64,000 nt of DNA from Microbacterium galbinum (GCF_023101185.1 NZ_CP078077.1:2323630-2387629), one strand, 5' to 3'; shown: positions 29,377 through 38,073, counted from the stretch's first letter. Numbers and translations are program-made. Notes: generated by a model from the letters alone, not told the origin.

Positions 29377-29970
29377 ATGAGCGCAGCCGACCCCGTCCGT
29401 CGCGGGCGCCCCGGGTACGACCGCCGGGGTCTGCTCGACGCGGCGGTGGCGGTGTTCAACGAGTCCGGCTACGACGGCACCTCGGTGGCTGCCCTCGCCG
29501 CCCGGCTCGGGCTGTCGAAGGCCGCGCTCTACCACCACTTCTCTTCCAAGGAGGAGATCCTCGAGACGGCCCTCGACGAGGCGCTCGACGGCCTCGAGGG
29601 CGTGCTGGCCGCCACGGATGCCGTGCGCCCGGGCGACCGACTGGCCGCGGTGCTCGAGGGCGCCGTCGGTGTGCTCGTGGCGCATCTGCCCTCGGTCACG
29701 CTGCTGCTGCGCGTGCGGGGCAACAGCGAGGTCGAACGGCGCGCACTCGAACGTCGGCGCGCCTTCGATCAGGCCGTGACCGCGATCGTGCGCGCGGCGC
29801 AGGAGGAGGGCGCGGTGCGCGCCGATGTGGATGCCTCGGTCGCGACGCGCCTGCTCTTCGGCATGGTCAACTCCCTCGTGGAGTGGTATCGCCCGAGCGG
29901 TCCCGAAGGGGCCGAAGCCCTCGCCCGCGACGTTCTCGCCGTGGCGCTCGACGGGCTCCGCACGCGCTGA
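29377..29970 (+). CDS. TetR/AcrR-family repressor, candidate PaaR
   Basis: 197 residues. The TetR HTH is clear (RRGLLDAAVAVFNESGYDGT then SVAALAARLGLSKAALYHHF, residues about 12-52), with a helical C-terminal effector domain. It is the only TetR protein in the window and lies beside the bkd-paa operon, while a PaaR-like palindrome lies at paaA 17.6 kb away. That makes it a candidate phenylacetyl-CoA-responsive repressor, but nothing in the sequence proves the ligand. No copy of the palindrome was seen at its own start. Confidence 0.9.
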   Translation: MSAADPVRRGRPGYDRRGLLDAAVAVFNESGYDGTSVAALAARLGLSKAALYHHFSSKEEILETALDEALDGLEGVLAATDAVRPGDRLAAVLEGAVGVLVAHLPSVTLLLRVRGNSEVERRALERRRAFDQAVTAIVRAAQEEGAVRADVDASVATRLLFGMVNSLVEWYRPSGPEGAEALARDVLAVALDGLRTR

Positions 29971-29981
29971 GCCGCGGCATC

Positions 29982-30001
29982 CGCCTCACCGGCGTGAGGC
30001 G
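29982..30001. terminator. Bidirectional terminator between convergent TetR and HAD genes
   Basis: A perfect 8-bp stem, CGCCTCAC and GTGAGGCG, around a CGGC tetraloop, placed midway in the 38-base gap between the two stops. No T run; GC-rich stem-only terminators are usual in such genomes. Confidence 0.65.
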
Positions 30002-30008
30002 CGGGGCG

Positions 30009-30659
30009 TCAGTCGATCGACAGCGTGAAGCCGTCGTCGGTCGCCGTCACGGCGACGCGGGTGAGGTCGTCGACCTGCACCTCGGGGTCGTGCGCATGGG
30101 CGTGCGGGCCGACGCCGACCACGCGCATGCCGGCGGCGTGCGCGGCCTGGATGCCGGCACCCGAGTCCTCGAACACGATGCAGTCGGCGGGATCGACACC
30201 GAGCTCCGCTGCGGCGCGGAGGAAGCCCTCGGGGTCGGGCTTCGAGGCCGAGACGCTCTCGGCGGTGATCGTCAGGGCGGGCAGGGGGAGCCCCGCCGCG
30301 CCCATGCGCGCGGTCATCAGTTCGACGTTCGCCGAGGTCACGATCGCGTGCGGGTGGGGGAGCAGCGCCTGCAGCAGTGCGGCGGCGCCGGTGATCTCGA
30401 CGACGCCCGCGACATCGCTGCTCTCGTTCGCGAGCATGACGGTGTTCTCGTGCAGATTGATGGCGTGGTCGCGCTCGGGCAGCAGGATCGACATGCTCTG
30501 GTGGCCCTGGCGGCCGTGGATGACCCGCAGCACCGTGGCGGGGTCGAGCCCGTGCGGCTGCGCCCACTCCAACCAGAGGCGTTCGACGACGGCGGTCGAG
30601 TCGACCAGGGTCCCGTCCATGTCGAGGAGGACGGCGCGGGCGTGGAGGGTCTCGGTCAC
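30009..30659 (-). CDS. HAD-superfamily (beta-phosphoglucomutase-like) sugar phosphatase
   Basis: 216 residues from a GTG at 30659. Motif I VLLDMDGTLVDST (nucleophile and acid Asp), motif II Ser/Thr in IVTSANVEL, motif III Lys in SVSASKPDPEGF and motif IV VFEDSGAGIQAAHAAGM. Subfamily I cap between motifs I and II. Such enzymes dephosphorylate small sugar or polyol phosphates; the substrate is unknown. TAGCCT lies six bases before the start codon. Confidence 0.9.
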   Translation of the reverse strand: MTETLHARAVLLDMDGTLVDSTAVVERLWLEWAQPHGLDPATVLRVIHGRQGHQSMSILLPERDHAINLHENTVMLANESSDVAGVVEITGAAALLQALLPHPHAIVTSANVELMTARMGAAGLPLPALTITAESVSASKPDPEGFLRAAAELGVDPADCIVFEDSGAGIQAAHAAGMRVVGVGPHAHAHDPEVQVDDLTRVAVTATDDGFTLSID

Positions 30660-30665
30660 CCCTCC

Positions 30666-30671
30666 AGGCTA
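30666..30671 (-). promoter_or_regulatory. -10 box for the HAD phosphatase gene
   Basis: TAGCCT, then GGAGGG, then GTG at 30659. GGAGGG abuts the start codon, too close to act as a ribosome-binding site. Confidence 0.5.
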
Positions 30672-30744
30672 ACGGCGCGGCGCCGCGGCATCCGCCCCCC
30701 ATCGGCGAGCGCCGCGACCCTAGGATGGCGGCGGGAGGTGCAGC

Positions 30745-31869
30745 ATGCACGCGATCGCCGAACGGGTCCGCCAGGTGCTCCGGCAGGTGCGGGGGCCGGC
30801 GCGCGACGACGCCGTGCTCGAGGCCGCCGCGCTCATCGTCGGGGCGCTGTTCCTCGTGATCGGGTTCCTCGTCGCCTTCCCCGTGTTCTTCGGCCATGAG
30901 ATGGCGATCAGCGGCACGGGATCGATCGGCAACTTCGCAGCCTACGGGGGAGCGGCCACCGCGGCCCTCGCGTTCGCACTCGGGCGTCTCGTCGCCCGCC
31001 CCGAGGATGCCGATCCGGATGCCGTGCGCGACGGGTTCAGCGTGCCGGGCGACCGTCTGCGCTGGTACGACCTGCTCGCGATCGCCTTCGCGCACGCGGC
31101 GATCGCCTACCTCGGCTGGCTCGGGATCGCGAAGCTGCTCGAGCAGAGTTTCACGGATGCGCCGGTGTTCGCGTTCCCCGGAGCGGTGCTCATCGGTGTC
31201 GCCTTCGCGCTCACCGCCTACGTGTCGTTCCTCAGCTCCGTTGCGCTCACCCCGATGACCCTGTCTCTCGTGCTCGCGGTGTTCCTCGTGATCGGCGCCT
31301 TCGCGAGCATGCTCGCCTCGAGCGATCCGCACTGGTGGCGCGACAACCTCTCGGCGCTGGGCATGAGCTCCAACAGCGCCTCGTACGCCTTCAACATCAC
31401 GCTGATCATCGCGGGCGTCATGGTCACGACGATCTCCCGCTACGCGACCGCGGGCCTTCCCGCGACCGACCCGGTCGATCGGCGCGGCCGCACGATCGTA
31501 CGTACGGGACTCATCCTCATCGGCATCTTCCTGGCGTGCGTGGGGATCTTCCCCGTCGACGAGTTCTTCGCGGTGCACAACACCGTCGCGACCGGGATGG
31601 CGGTGGCCTTCGCCGTGATCGTGGTCGGGCTGCCGTGGCTCCTGCGCACCATCCCGCGCGTCTTCGTGCTGTTGGGCTGGGCGTACGTGCTGGTGATCGT
31701 GCTGCTCGCGGTGTTCTTCGCGACCGGGTACTACAACCTGACCGCCGTCGAGCTGATCGCCGCGGTGCTCATCTTCAGTTGGATCATCGTGTTCCTGCGC
31801 ACGGCGGGCTCGATCCATGAGCGGTCACCGGAGCCCGCGGCGGCGCCGGACGCCGTCGACACCGCCTGA
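30745..31869 (+). CDS. Polytopic membrane protein, DUF998-like
   Basis: 374 residues with about nine or ten predicted transmembrane helices. Segments such as ALIVGALFLVIGFLVAFPVF and MTLSLVLAVFLVIGAFASML are plainly hydrophobic. The central DPHWWRDNLSALGMSSNSAS followed by FPVDEFFAVHNTVA resembles the DUF998 / Frag1-like membrane family, where the Trp-x-x-Asn-x-Ser-x-Leu-Gly and His positions recur. The function of that family is unknown. GGGAGG ribosome-binding site; the C-terminal 18 residues are polar. It is convergent with the MurR-type regulator gene seven bases away. Confidence 0.82.
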   Translation: MHAIAERVRQVLRQVRGPARDDAVLEAAALIVGALFLVIGFLVAFPVFFGHEMAISGTGSIGNFAAYGGAATAALAFALGRLVARPEDADPDAVRDGFSVPGDRLRWYDLLAIAFAHAAIAYLGWLGIAKLLEQSFTDAPVFAFPGAVLIGVAFALTAYVSFLSSVALTPMTLSLVLAVFLVIGAFASMLASSDPHWWRDNLSALGMSSNSASYAFNITLIIAGVMVTTISRYATAGLPATDPVDRRGRTIVRTGLILIGIFLACVGIFPVDEFFAVHNTVATGMAVAFAVIVVGLPWLLRTIPRVFVLLGWAYVLVIVLLAVFFATGYYNLTAVELIAAVLIFSWIIVFLRTAGSIHERSPEPAAAPDAVDTA

Positions 31870-31875
31870 GAACGG

Positions 31876-32736
31876 CTACTCGCCGCGCAGCGCCCGGGTC
31901 GCGGCGGCGCTGCGCTCGAGGGCGTCGACCGCGACGTCGCGGCGCAACTGCGCCGCACCGATGAAGAGGCAGTCGACGAGCGCGAGCTGGGCGATGCGGC
32001 TCACCATCGCGCCGGCGCGGAAGCGGGATTCGCGCGCGTGGGTGAGGAGGAGGTGATCGGAGGCGCGGGCGAGGGGAGAGGTACCGGCGCCGGTGATGCC
32101 GATCGTGGTGGCACCGGTGTCGCGGGCGGCCTGCAGGAAGAGCACGGCTTCGGGGGTCGTTCCCGAGTTCGAGAAACCGATCGCGACGGTGGGCGAGGTG
32201 CGCAGGGCGGCGGCGGCGCTCGCCTCGTGCGCATCGTCGAGGGCGATCGCGTTGTGGCCGATGCGCAGCAGTTTGTGGCCGAGATCGGCGGCGGCCAGGC
32301 GACTCGCCCCGATTCCGAACAGCAGGATGCGCCCCGAGCCCTCGATGGCCTCGGCGGCCGCTCCGAGCGCGTCGTAGTCGAGGCGCTCGACGGTCTCCTC
32401 GATCGCGAGGCGTTCCAGGGCGGCGAGTTTGCGGGCGGCGTCACGCAGGCTGTCGTCGGCGGCGATCTCGGCGCCGAACCCGCTGTTGGTGCCGAAGTTG
32501 ACCGATTCGCGCCCGAGCTCGGCGGCGAGGGTGCGACGCAGTGCGGCGTAACCGCTCACCCCGATCACGCGGCAGAAGCGCACGACCGACGCGACCGAGG
32601 TGTCGCACGACGCGGCGAGCTCGGTGATCGTGCTCTCGATCACCTGGGTGGGGTTGTCGGCGACGGCGCGGGCGATCCGGGCGAGGGAGGGCGGCAGCGT
32701 GTCGACCGAAGCCGCGATCGTCGTCTGGATGCTCAT
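31876..32736 (-). CDS. murR: MurR/RpiR-family transcriptional regulator
   Basis: 286 residues. N-terminal HTH_6 domain (about 1-80) with ARAVADNPTQVIESTITELA and CDTSVASVVRFCRVIGVSGY. C-terminal SIS domain (about 125-255) with GRILLFGIGASRLAAADL and VAIGFSNSGTTPEAVLFLQ. Divergent from an amino-sugar kinase and MurQ, so it most likely senses MurNAc-6-phosphate and represses their transcription. AAGGGAG ribosome-binding site. A near-palindrome lies in the 64-base gap. Confidence 0.9.
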   Translation of the reverse strand: MSIQTTIAASVDTLPPSLARIARAVADNPTQVIESTITELAASCDTSVASVVRFCRVIGVSGYAALRRTLAAELGRESVNFGTNSGFGAEIAADDSLRDAARKLAALERLAIEETVERLDYDALGAAAEAIEGSGRILLFGIGASRLAAADLGHKLLRIGHNAIALDDAHEASAAAALRTSPTVAIGFSNSGTTPEAVLFLQAARDTGATTIGITGAGTSPLARASDHLLLTHARESRFRAGAMVSRIAQLALVDCLFIGAAQLRRDVAVDALERSAAATRALRGE

Positions 32737-32755
32737 TCATCTCCCTTTCCGGCTG

Positions 32756-32770
32756 TGAAGAATTCTTTCA
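32756..32770. promoter_or_regulatory. Near-palindromic operator between murR and the kinase gene
   Basis: TGAAGAATTCTTTCA, with a GAATTC centre and TGAA/TTTCA arms offset by one base. It overlaps the expected -35 region of the kinase promoter, so a bound RpiR-type regulator would block it. TGAA-TTTCA arms are a common RpiR operator form as I recall. Confidence 0.55.
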
Positions 32771-32788
32771 TGTCGCCGTCAATCTGCG

Positions 32789-32794
32789 TAGACT
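32789..32794 (+). promoter_or_regulatory. -10 box of the murQ operon (leaderless layout)
   Basis: TAGACT, then ATTTTT, then ATG at 32801; no purine-rich ribosome-binding site exists upstream. Confidence 0.6.
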
Positions 32795-32800
32795 ATTTTT

Positions 32801-33703
32801 ATGATCTCGATGTCCCGCGTGCTCGCCGTCGACCTCGGCAAGTCGCGCTGCCGACTGGTGGTCGCCGATCCGACACGCCGGCCTGCACATGAGGGTACAG
32901 GTGCGCCGGGGCTCGCCGCCGCCGACGGTGTCAGCGCCGCGCTGGCCGCGGTCGAGACCGTGCTCGCCGAGGTACCGGACGGGATGATCTCGGCCCTCTC
33001 CATCGGGGCGGCAGGTGCGTGGGCCGCACCCGCCGCCGCGCAGCGCCTGGCCGGTCTCCTCGCCGCGCGCGTGCTGGCCCCCGTCGCCGTGACCTCCGAT
33101 GTCGTCACCGCCCACGCCGGAGCGCTCGACGGCGGCGACGGCGTGCTTCTCATCGCCGGCACGGGCGCCGCGGCCCTCGGAACGGATGTCGAGGGCGCCC
33201 GTCTCGTCGACGGCTGGGGTCCCGACGTCGGCGACCTCGGAAGCGGCTCCTGGCTCGGCCGCGAGGTGCTCCGCGCGGTACTGCGCGCCGCCGACGGTCT
33301 CGGGCCCGCGACCTCTCTCACGGAGGCGATCGCGGAACCCGTGGGCGCGGCATCCGACATCATCCCTTGGCTCGCACACGGCGATCCACTCGCCCGACGT
33401 CTCGCAACCCTCGCTCCGCTCGCCCTGGATGCCGCCGAGGCTGGCGATGAGGCCGCCGCGGCCATCGCCGCCGAGGCGACCCGCCTGCTCACCGCCTCCG
33501 CCGTCGCGGCGTCCACGACGCCCGATGTCGTGCTGCACGGCGGACTCACCGACCACGCCTGGTTCCGTGCGCGGCTCACCGACGCGCTCTCCGCCGCCGG
33601 CCGCCGGGTGCGGCCGCCCGTCGGCGACGCGATCGACGGTGCCCTCCTGCTCGCCACCCGCTTCGATCTCCCTCACGAAAGGTTCGTGCACCGTGCCGAA
33701 TGA
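32801..33703 (+). CDS. BadF/BadG/BcrA-type amino-sugar kinase (N-acetylglucosamine/MurNAc kinase-like)
   Basis: 300 residues of the actin-like ATPase fold: phosphate-1 motif VLAVDLGKSRCRLVV, phosphate-2-type LIAGTGAAALGTDV, GWGPDVGDLGSGSWLGREVL and adenosine-type VLHGGLTDHAWF. Similar kinases phosphorylate N-acetylglucosamine or N-acetylmuramate. The overlap with murQ by 11 bases and the MurR-type regulator point to peptidoglycan amino-sugar recycling. Met4 (32810) is an alternative start, but the -10 box spacing favours 32801. Confidence 0.88.
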   Translation: MISMSRVLAVDLGKSRCRLVVADPTRRPAHEGTGAPGLAAADGVSAALAAVETVLAEVPDGMISALSIGAAGAWAAPAAAQRLAGLLAARVLAPVAVTSDVVTAHAGALDGGDGVLLIAGTGAAALGTDVEGARLVDGWGPDVGDLGSGSWLGREVLRAVLRAADGLGPATSLTEAIAEPVGAASDIIPWLAHGDPLARRLATLAPLALDAAEAGDEAAAAIAAEATRLLTASAVAASTTPDVVLHGGLTDHAWFRARLTDALSAAGRRVRPPVGDAIDGALLLATRFDLPHERFVHRAE

Positions 33704-34628
33704 CGACACCCGACTCACCGCTCTGATCGAGGAGCTGTCGAAGCTCGACACCGAGGCCGCGACCACCGAGCGCGGCGACCTCGATCTGCTGACGAGCGCA
33801 CAGCTCGTCGAGCGCATGAACGCCGAGGACGCCCGGGTGGCGGGAGCGGTGGCCGCGGAGGCCGCGCAGATCGCCGCCGCCGTCGACGGCATCACCGAGC
33901 GCTTCCGTCGCGGAGGGCGCCTCATCTACATCGGTGCGGGGACGGCCGGTCGCATCGGCGTGCTCGACGCGAGCGAGTGCCCGCCCACCTTCGGAACCGA
34001 CCCGTCGCTCGTGGTCGGCATCATCGCGGGCGGTGAGACGGCGATCCGTTCGGCCGTCGAGAACGCCGAGGACGACGCCGACGCCGCAGCCGCATCACTG
34101 GCGGAACTGCAGCTCACCGCATCCGACACGGTCGTCGGCATCTCGGCCTCGGGCCGCACGCCCTACGTGATCGGCGGACTCGACTACGCCCGCGGTCTGG
34201 GCGCACTCACGGTCGCGATCGCCTCGAACCGGGCCTCCGCGATCGGTGCCGCCGCCGACATCGCGATCGAGGTCGTGACGGGACCGGAGTTCATCTCCGG
34301 GTCGACGCGCCTGAAGTCGGGCACCGCGCAGAAGCTCGTGGTCAACATGCTCACGACGCTCTCGATGATCAAGCTCGGCAAGACCTACCGCGGCGTCATG
34401 GTCGATCTTCTCGCCACCAACGAGAAGCTGCACGCGCGGTCGATCCGCACGGTGTCGCAGCTCGCCGGGGTCGACACCGACGAGGCCGCGCGCGCGCTCG
34501 TCGCCGCCGACGGATCGGTCAAGCTCGCGGTGCTCATCCTCGCGACCGGCGCGACGCCCGCCGACGCGGCCTCCGCCCTCGACGCGGCCGACGGTCTGCT
34601 GCGCGAGGCGATCTCGGCGCTGAGCTGA
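33693..34628 (+). CDS. murQ: MurQ, N-acetylmuramic acid 6-phosphate etherase
   Basis: 311 residues from a GTG at 33693 (VPNDDTRLTALIEEL), with GAAAGG 11 bases upstream and inside the end of the kinase gene. The family signature GTAGRIGVLDASECPPTFG and the SIS-domain motif GISASGRTPYVIGGL are present, as is the C-terminal helical domain. The enzyme removes D-lactate from MurNAc-6-P to give GlcNAc-6-P. With the preceding kinase it turns free MurNAc into GlcNAc-6-P. The catalytic Glu of the family lies in the AENAEDD/NAEDDADA region. Confidence 0.93.
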   Translation: MPNDDTRLTALIEELSKLDTEAATTERGDLDLLTSAQLVERMNAEDARVAGAVAAEAAQIAAAVDGITERFRRGGRLIYIGAGTAGRIGVLDASECPPTFGTDPSLVVGIIAGGETAIRSAVENAEDDADAAAASLAELQLTASDTVVGISASGRTPYVIGGLDYARGLGALTVAIASNRASAIGAAADIAIEVVTGPEFISGSTRLKSGTAQKLVVNMLTTLSMIKLGKTYRGVMVDLLATNEKLHARSIRTVSQLAGVDTDEAARALVAADGSVKLAVLILATGATPADAASALDAADGLLREAISALS

Positions 34629-34650
34629 GCTCGTCCGGCTGCCGCGGGGG

Positions 34651-34968
34651 TCAGTGCCCGAACTCGATCAGTGCGACGCCGACCGCGATGAGCGCGACGC
34701 CCGCGGCCATCATCGCCGAGAAGTGGTCCTTGAAGAGGATGCGGCCCATCACGGCCGTGATCGCCACGCCGGCGGCGGCCCAGATCCCGTAGGCGACGCC
34801 CACGGGCATGCCCATCGCCAGGATCGTGCCCAGCAGCGAGAACGCGGCGAGGTAGCCGACGACGATCACGGGGATCCACCGCCGGCGGCGCAGGCCCTCC
34901 GAGGCACGCAGGCTCAGTGTGGCGGTGACCTCGCTGGCGATCGCGAGAACCAGCAGCAGCCAGATCAT
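34651..34968 (-). CDS. Small multidrug resistance (SMR) family transporter, second of a pair
   Basis: 105 residues, four transmembrane helices. The conserved membrane Glu is in ASEVTATLSLRASEG (residue 13 region), and GMPVGVAYGIWAAAGVAITA is the TM3 signature. SMR proteins exchange protons for cationic drugs, guanidinium or polyamines. The start overlaps the other SMR gene by four bases, so the two probably form a heterodimer like EbrAB/YkkCD. Confidence 0.9.
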   Translation of the reverse strand: MIWLLLVLAIASEVTATLSLRASEGLRRRRWIPVIVVGYLAAFSLLGTILAMGMPVGVAYGIWAAAGVAITAVMGRILFKDHFSAMMAAGVALIAVGVALIEFGH

Positions 34969-35336
34969 GAGGCGACCTCCGTCGAGGTCGGGCGGGCGTG
35001 CGAGCCGAGCTCCACGAGCAGCACGCCGATCACGATCGCGCCGACACCGATGATCTGCACCGTGCCGAGCGTCTCACCGAACAGCACTGTGCCCAGCACG
35101 GCGGTGAGCACGACGCCGATCGCCGACCAGATGCCGTAGGCGACGCCCACCGGCATCCCCCGATCGAGCACGACCGAGAGCAACCACAGCGACCCGGTGT
35201 ACCCGGCGACGACCGCGATCAGCCAGAGCGGATGCGTGAAGCCCTCGGCCGCGCGCAGCGACAGCGTCGCCGATACCTCGAGCGCGATCGCGATCAGCAG
35301 GGGCGGCCACGGCGAGCGGTGGGGTCGGTCTGTCAT
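34965..35336 (-). CDS. Small multidrug resistance (SMR) family transporter, first of a pair
   Basis: 123 residues. Membrane Glu in IALEVSATLSLRAAEGFTHP; TM3 signature GMPVGVAYGIWSAIGVVLTA. It carries short polar extensions at both ends compared with its partner, as in heterodimeric SMR pairs where one chain has a longer C-terminus. GAAAGG upstream of the ATG at 35336. Confidence 0.9.
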   Translation of the reverse strand: MTDRPHRSPWPPLLIAIALEVSATLSLRAAEGFTHPLWLIAVVAGYTGSLWLLSVVLDRGMPVGVAYGIWSAIGVVLTAVLGTVLFGETLGTVQIIGVGAIVIGVLLVELGSHARPTSTEVAS

Positions 35337-35461
35337 CGAGGGCCTTTCGGGAGCGGCGGTGCCGACGGCGGATGCCGGGGATCGTGCGCCGCAGGGGAGA
35401 ACGCGTCGGATGCTCGCAGGATTCCCTGTCCGGCAGGTGAACGGGTGTCGGGGGTACCGGG

Positions 35462-35467
35462 CATCAT
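35462..35467 (+). promoter_or_regulatory. -10-like box for the AlkZ-like gene
   Basis: CATCAT, then GGGGAC, then ATG at 35474; CANNNT variant of the leaderless layout. Confidence 0.35.
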
Positions 35468-35473
35468 GGGGAC

Positions 35474-36568
35474 ATGAACCGCGCGTCGTTGCGCCGCGAG
35501 CGCCTTCGTTCGCATCGGCTCACCGCGCGCGCCGCGTCGGTGGTCGAGGCGGCGAGGCACATGCTGGCGGTGCAGAGCCAGGACTTCACCGCCGGGCGAT
35601 GGGCGCTGGCTGCCCGCACGCGCGGCACCGTCGCCTTGGAGACGGTCGATCGCGCGTTCGATCGCGGCGACCTCGTGCGTGCCTGGACGATGCGCGGCAC
35701 CCTGCACACGATCCCGGCACGAGATCTGGGGTGGGTGCTGTCGGTCACCGGGGCGCGTCAGTTGGCGGCCGCCGCGACGCGCCATCGGGATCTCGGTATC
35801 GACGACGAGCTGCTGCGACGCGCGGCCCGGATCATCGACCCGGTGCTCCGCGATGGCGGCTGTTCCCGCGCCGAGGCCTTCGCGCGATGGTCGGATGCCG
35901 GCATCGACCCGCGGGATCAGCGCGGTGTGCATCTGCTCGGAGCTCTCGCGATGCGGGGCGAGATCTGTCAGGGCCCGGTCGTGCCCGCGACGACCTCCGC
36001 GGGGATCACCCGCGAACAGCGCTTCGTCGCGACCGAGGCGTGGATCCGTGACTCGGTGCGGCCCGACGATCCGCTCGCCGAACTCTTCGTGCGCTACGTC
36101 GACGGCCACGGGCCGGTGCGCGTCGAGGACTTCGCGTGGTGGTCGGGGCTCACCCTCGGGGCGTCGCGCGAGGCCGTGGCCCGCGCGGGCGCCCGCGTGG
36201 TCGAGGTCGAGGAGGGCACCTATGCAGCGGTCGCACCACCGCGTCGCTCGCCCGGGGCGCCACGGGTGCAGGTGCTCGGAGCCTTCGACGAGTACTACAT
36301 CTCCTATGCGGATCGCACGCTCGTGTGCCCGCCCGAGGGGCTGGCCGCGGTAGGTCCGGGCAAGAACGGCATGGTGCGCCCCGTCGTGGTCGTCGACGGC
36401 GAGGTGGTCGGGGTGTGGCGTCTGCCGCCGGCATCCGGACGCGGGGGCGGTGAGGCGGTCGTCGAGCTGTTCGCCGCGGGGGAGCGGCCGGCGCTCGATC
36501 CGGAGATCGACGAGCAGGTGCGCGCCGCGCTTGCGCGTCATGCGGCGTTCCTCGGTGCCGCGGCCTGA
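35474..36568 (+). CDS. Winged-helix DNA-binding protein of the AlkZ/YcaQ DNA glycosylase superfamily
   Basis: 364 residues. The HTH_42 superfamily pattern is seen in ARHMLAVQSQDFTAGRWALA, with the QxQ signature of AlkZ-type glycosylases, then RGDLVRAWTMRGTLHTIPAR. Winged-helix segments follow, and the tail has LGAFDEYYISYADR. Characterised members (AlkZ, YcaQ) remove alkylated bases or open interstrand crosslinks; many actinobacterial relatives are uncharacterised. No toxin or biosynthetic cluster adjoins it that it might protect against. Confidence 0.85.
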   Translation: MNRASLRRERLRSHRLTARAASVVEAARHMLAVQSQDFTAGRWALAARTRGTVALETVDRAFDRGDLVRAWTMRGTLHTIPARDLGWVLSVTGARQLAAAATRHRDLGIDDELLRRAARIIDPVLRDGGCSRAEAFARWSDAGIDPRDQRGVHLLGALAMRGEICQGPVVPATTSAGITREQRFVATEAWIRDSVRPDDPLAELFVRYVDGHGPVRVEDFAWWSGLTLGASREAVARAGARVVEVEEGTYAAVAPPRRSPGAPRVQVLGAFDEYYISYADRTLVCPPEGLAAVGPGKNGMVRPVVVVDGEVVGVWRLPPASGRGGGEAVVELFAAGERPALDPEIDEQVRAALARHAAFLGAAA

Positions 36569-36604
36569 TCCGCGGAGCGACCCGCAGATGGACGCCGCGG
36601 ATCA
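36566..36604. terminator. Convergent terminator containing both stop codons
   Basis: Perfect 10-bp arms TGATCCGCGG and CCGCGGATCA separated by 19 bases. The left arm begins with the TGA stop of the AlkZ-like gene. The right arm ends with the TGA (read on the minus strand) of the ramB-like gene. It can serve both transcripts. Confidence 0.75.
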
Positions 36605-38044
36605 CTCCTCGGCGTGACGCCCGAGGAACTCGTAGACCTCGCTGTCGTCGACGCCGGGGAAGGCGCCACGGGGCAGCGGCGAGAACATGTGGGTGTGCAC
36701 GCGGGCGCTCGGCCACGACTTGCCGTTCCAGCGCTCCGTCAGCTCCGACGACGGGCGTCGGCAGCACGATTCGTCGGGGCAGTTCGACACCGCGCGATCG
36801 GTCGTCTCGCGACCGCGCCACCAGCGTGCGTCGTCGAAGGGGACGCCCACCGTGATCGAGAACTCGCCGTCGGCCGACGACCCGGTCTGGGTCGAGCACC
36901 AGAACGTGCCCGACGGAGTGTCGGTGTACTGGTGATGCTCGGTCGTGCGGTTCTGCTGCGTGAAGGCCGCCCGTGCCTGGAACTTTCGGCACACGCGCTG
37001 ACCCTCGACGGCCCCGGTGACGTCCATGGGCAGGGGCAGGTCGTCGTTCTCGTAGACACGGGTGATCGCGCCGTCGGAGTCCACGCGCAGGAAGTGCAGC
37101 GACATGCCCAGGTGCTGGGTGAGCAGGTTGGTCATCCGCATCCCCGCGGCCTCGTGCGTGACACCGAAGGCGTCGCGGAAGTCCTCGACGGCGAGGTTGC
37201 GATCCTTCTTGGCCTGCTGCAGGAAGGCGACGGATGCGGTCTCGGGCAGCAGGCAGCACGCACCGAAGTAGTTGATCTCGAGGCGCTGCTGCAGGAAGTC
37301 GGCGTAGTCGGTGGGCGGGGTGTGCCCGAGCAGGCGGTGGGCCATCGCCTGCAGCGCCATGGAGCGCAGGCCGTGGCCGCCGGGGATGGAAGCGGGCGGC
37401 AGGTAGATGCGCCCGTTCTCGAGGTCGGTGACCGAGCGTGTGGAGTGCGGCAGGTCGTTGACGTAGATGAGCTCGAACCCGAGGCGCTCGGCCATGATGC
37501 TCACGGTGCGGTGGCTGAGCGCGCCCTGCACGTGCCCGGCGGCCTTGAGCTGCTTCTCGGCGAGCTTCTCGATGTCGCCGAGGTAGTTGTTCTGCGCCCG
37601 CATCCGCAGCCGGAGCTCGGTGTTGGCGCGGCGGGCCTCCTCCGGGGTCGCGATGGCCTCGCGCTCGCGGCGCTGGAGCTCGCGGTGCAGGCCCAGCACC
37701 GACTCGATCGTCTCGTCGCTCATGCCCTTCGTCACGCGCACGGGGGAGATGCCGAGCTGGCGGAACACCGGGCTCTCCTGCGCGCGGTCGAGCTCGATCT
37801 CGAGAGCCGCGCGGCGGTTCGGCGGCTCGCCCGAGATGAGGTCGGTGACCTCGGTGCCCGTGGCCTGGGCGATGGCCTGCAGCAGCGAGAGTTTCGGCTC
37901 GCGCTTGCCGTTCTCGATCAGGCTGAGCTGCGACCCCGCGACGCCCACGAGCGCGCCGAGCTCGTCGAGGGTGAACCCCTGAGCCTGCCGGTGGTGACGG
38001 ATGCGATGGCCGAGGGTCGTGAGATGGATGCCGGAGGACGCCAT
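36602..38044 (-). CDS. ramB: RamB-type regulator (XRE HTH, ImmA/IrrE-like middle, short-chain acyl-CoA regulator family)
   Basis: 480 residues. XRE HTH at 8-65 ([20 protein letters not shown] then [20 protein letters not shown]). The middle IrrE/ImmA-like domain has [16 protein letters not shown], where the metallopeptidase HExxH is degenerate. A C-terminal domain (about 400-480) is cysteine-bearing with [20 protein letters not shown]. This matches RamB of corynebacteria, a regulator of acetate metabolism. It is divergent from pckG. TAAGAT lies six bases before the ATG. Confidence 0.9.
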   Translation of the reverse strand: MASSGIHLTTLGHRIRHHRQAQGFTLDELGALVGVAGSQLSLIENGKREPKLSLLQAIAQATGTEVTDLISGEPPNRRAALEIELDRAQESPVFRQLGISPVRVTKGMSDETIESVLGLHRELQRREREAIATPEEARRANTELRLRMRAQNNYLGDIEKLAEKQLKAAGHVQGALSHRTVSIMAERLGFELIYVNDLPHSTRSVTDLENGRIYLPPASIPGGHGLRSMALQAMAHRLLGHTPPTDYADFLQQRLEINYFGACCLLPETASVAFLQQAKKDRNLAVEDFRDAFGVTHEAAGMRMTNLLTQHLGMSLHFLRVDSDGAITRVYENDDLPLPMDVTGAVEGQRVCRKFQARAAFTQQNRTTEHHQYTDTPSGTFWCSTQTGSSADGEFSITVGVPFDDARWWRGRETTDRAVSNCPDESCCRRPSSELTERWNGKSWPSARVHTHMFSPLPRGAFPGVDDSEVYEFLGRHAEE

Positions 38045-38050
38045 TCCTTG

Positions 38051-38056
38051 ATCTTA
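38051..38056 (-). promoter_or_regulatory. -10 box of the ramB-like gene
   Basis: TAAGAT, then CAAGGA, then ATG at 38044. The AAGGA touches the start codon, so translation is probably leaderless. Confidence 0.5.
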
Positions 38057-38065
38057 GACGAAAGA

Positions 38066-38073
38066 ATCGCGAT
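38066..38073. promoter_or_regulatory. ATCGCGAT palindrome in the ramB-pckG intergenic region
   Basis: A perfect 8-bp palindrome inside a partly symmetric AT-rich stretch (AAAGAATCGCGATATTTA). It lies in the spacer of the ramB promoter and 83 bases upstream of pckG. A candidate autoregulatory site; it does not match the AAAGTTTGCAAA-type RamB box I recall from Corynebacterium. Confidence 0.35.

Noticed and set aside
35474..36568. Self-resistance glycosylase of a natural-product cluster
   Set aside because: AlkZ-like proteins can protect against genotoxic products, but no biosynthetic genes are nearby.
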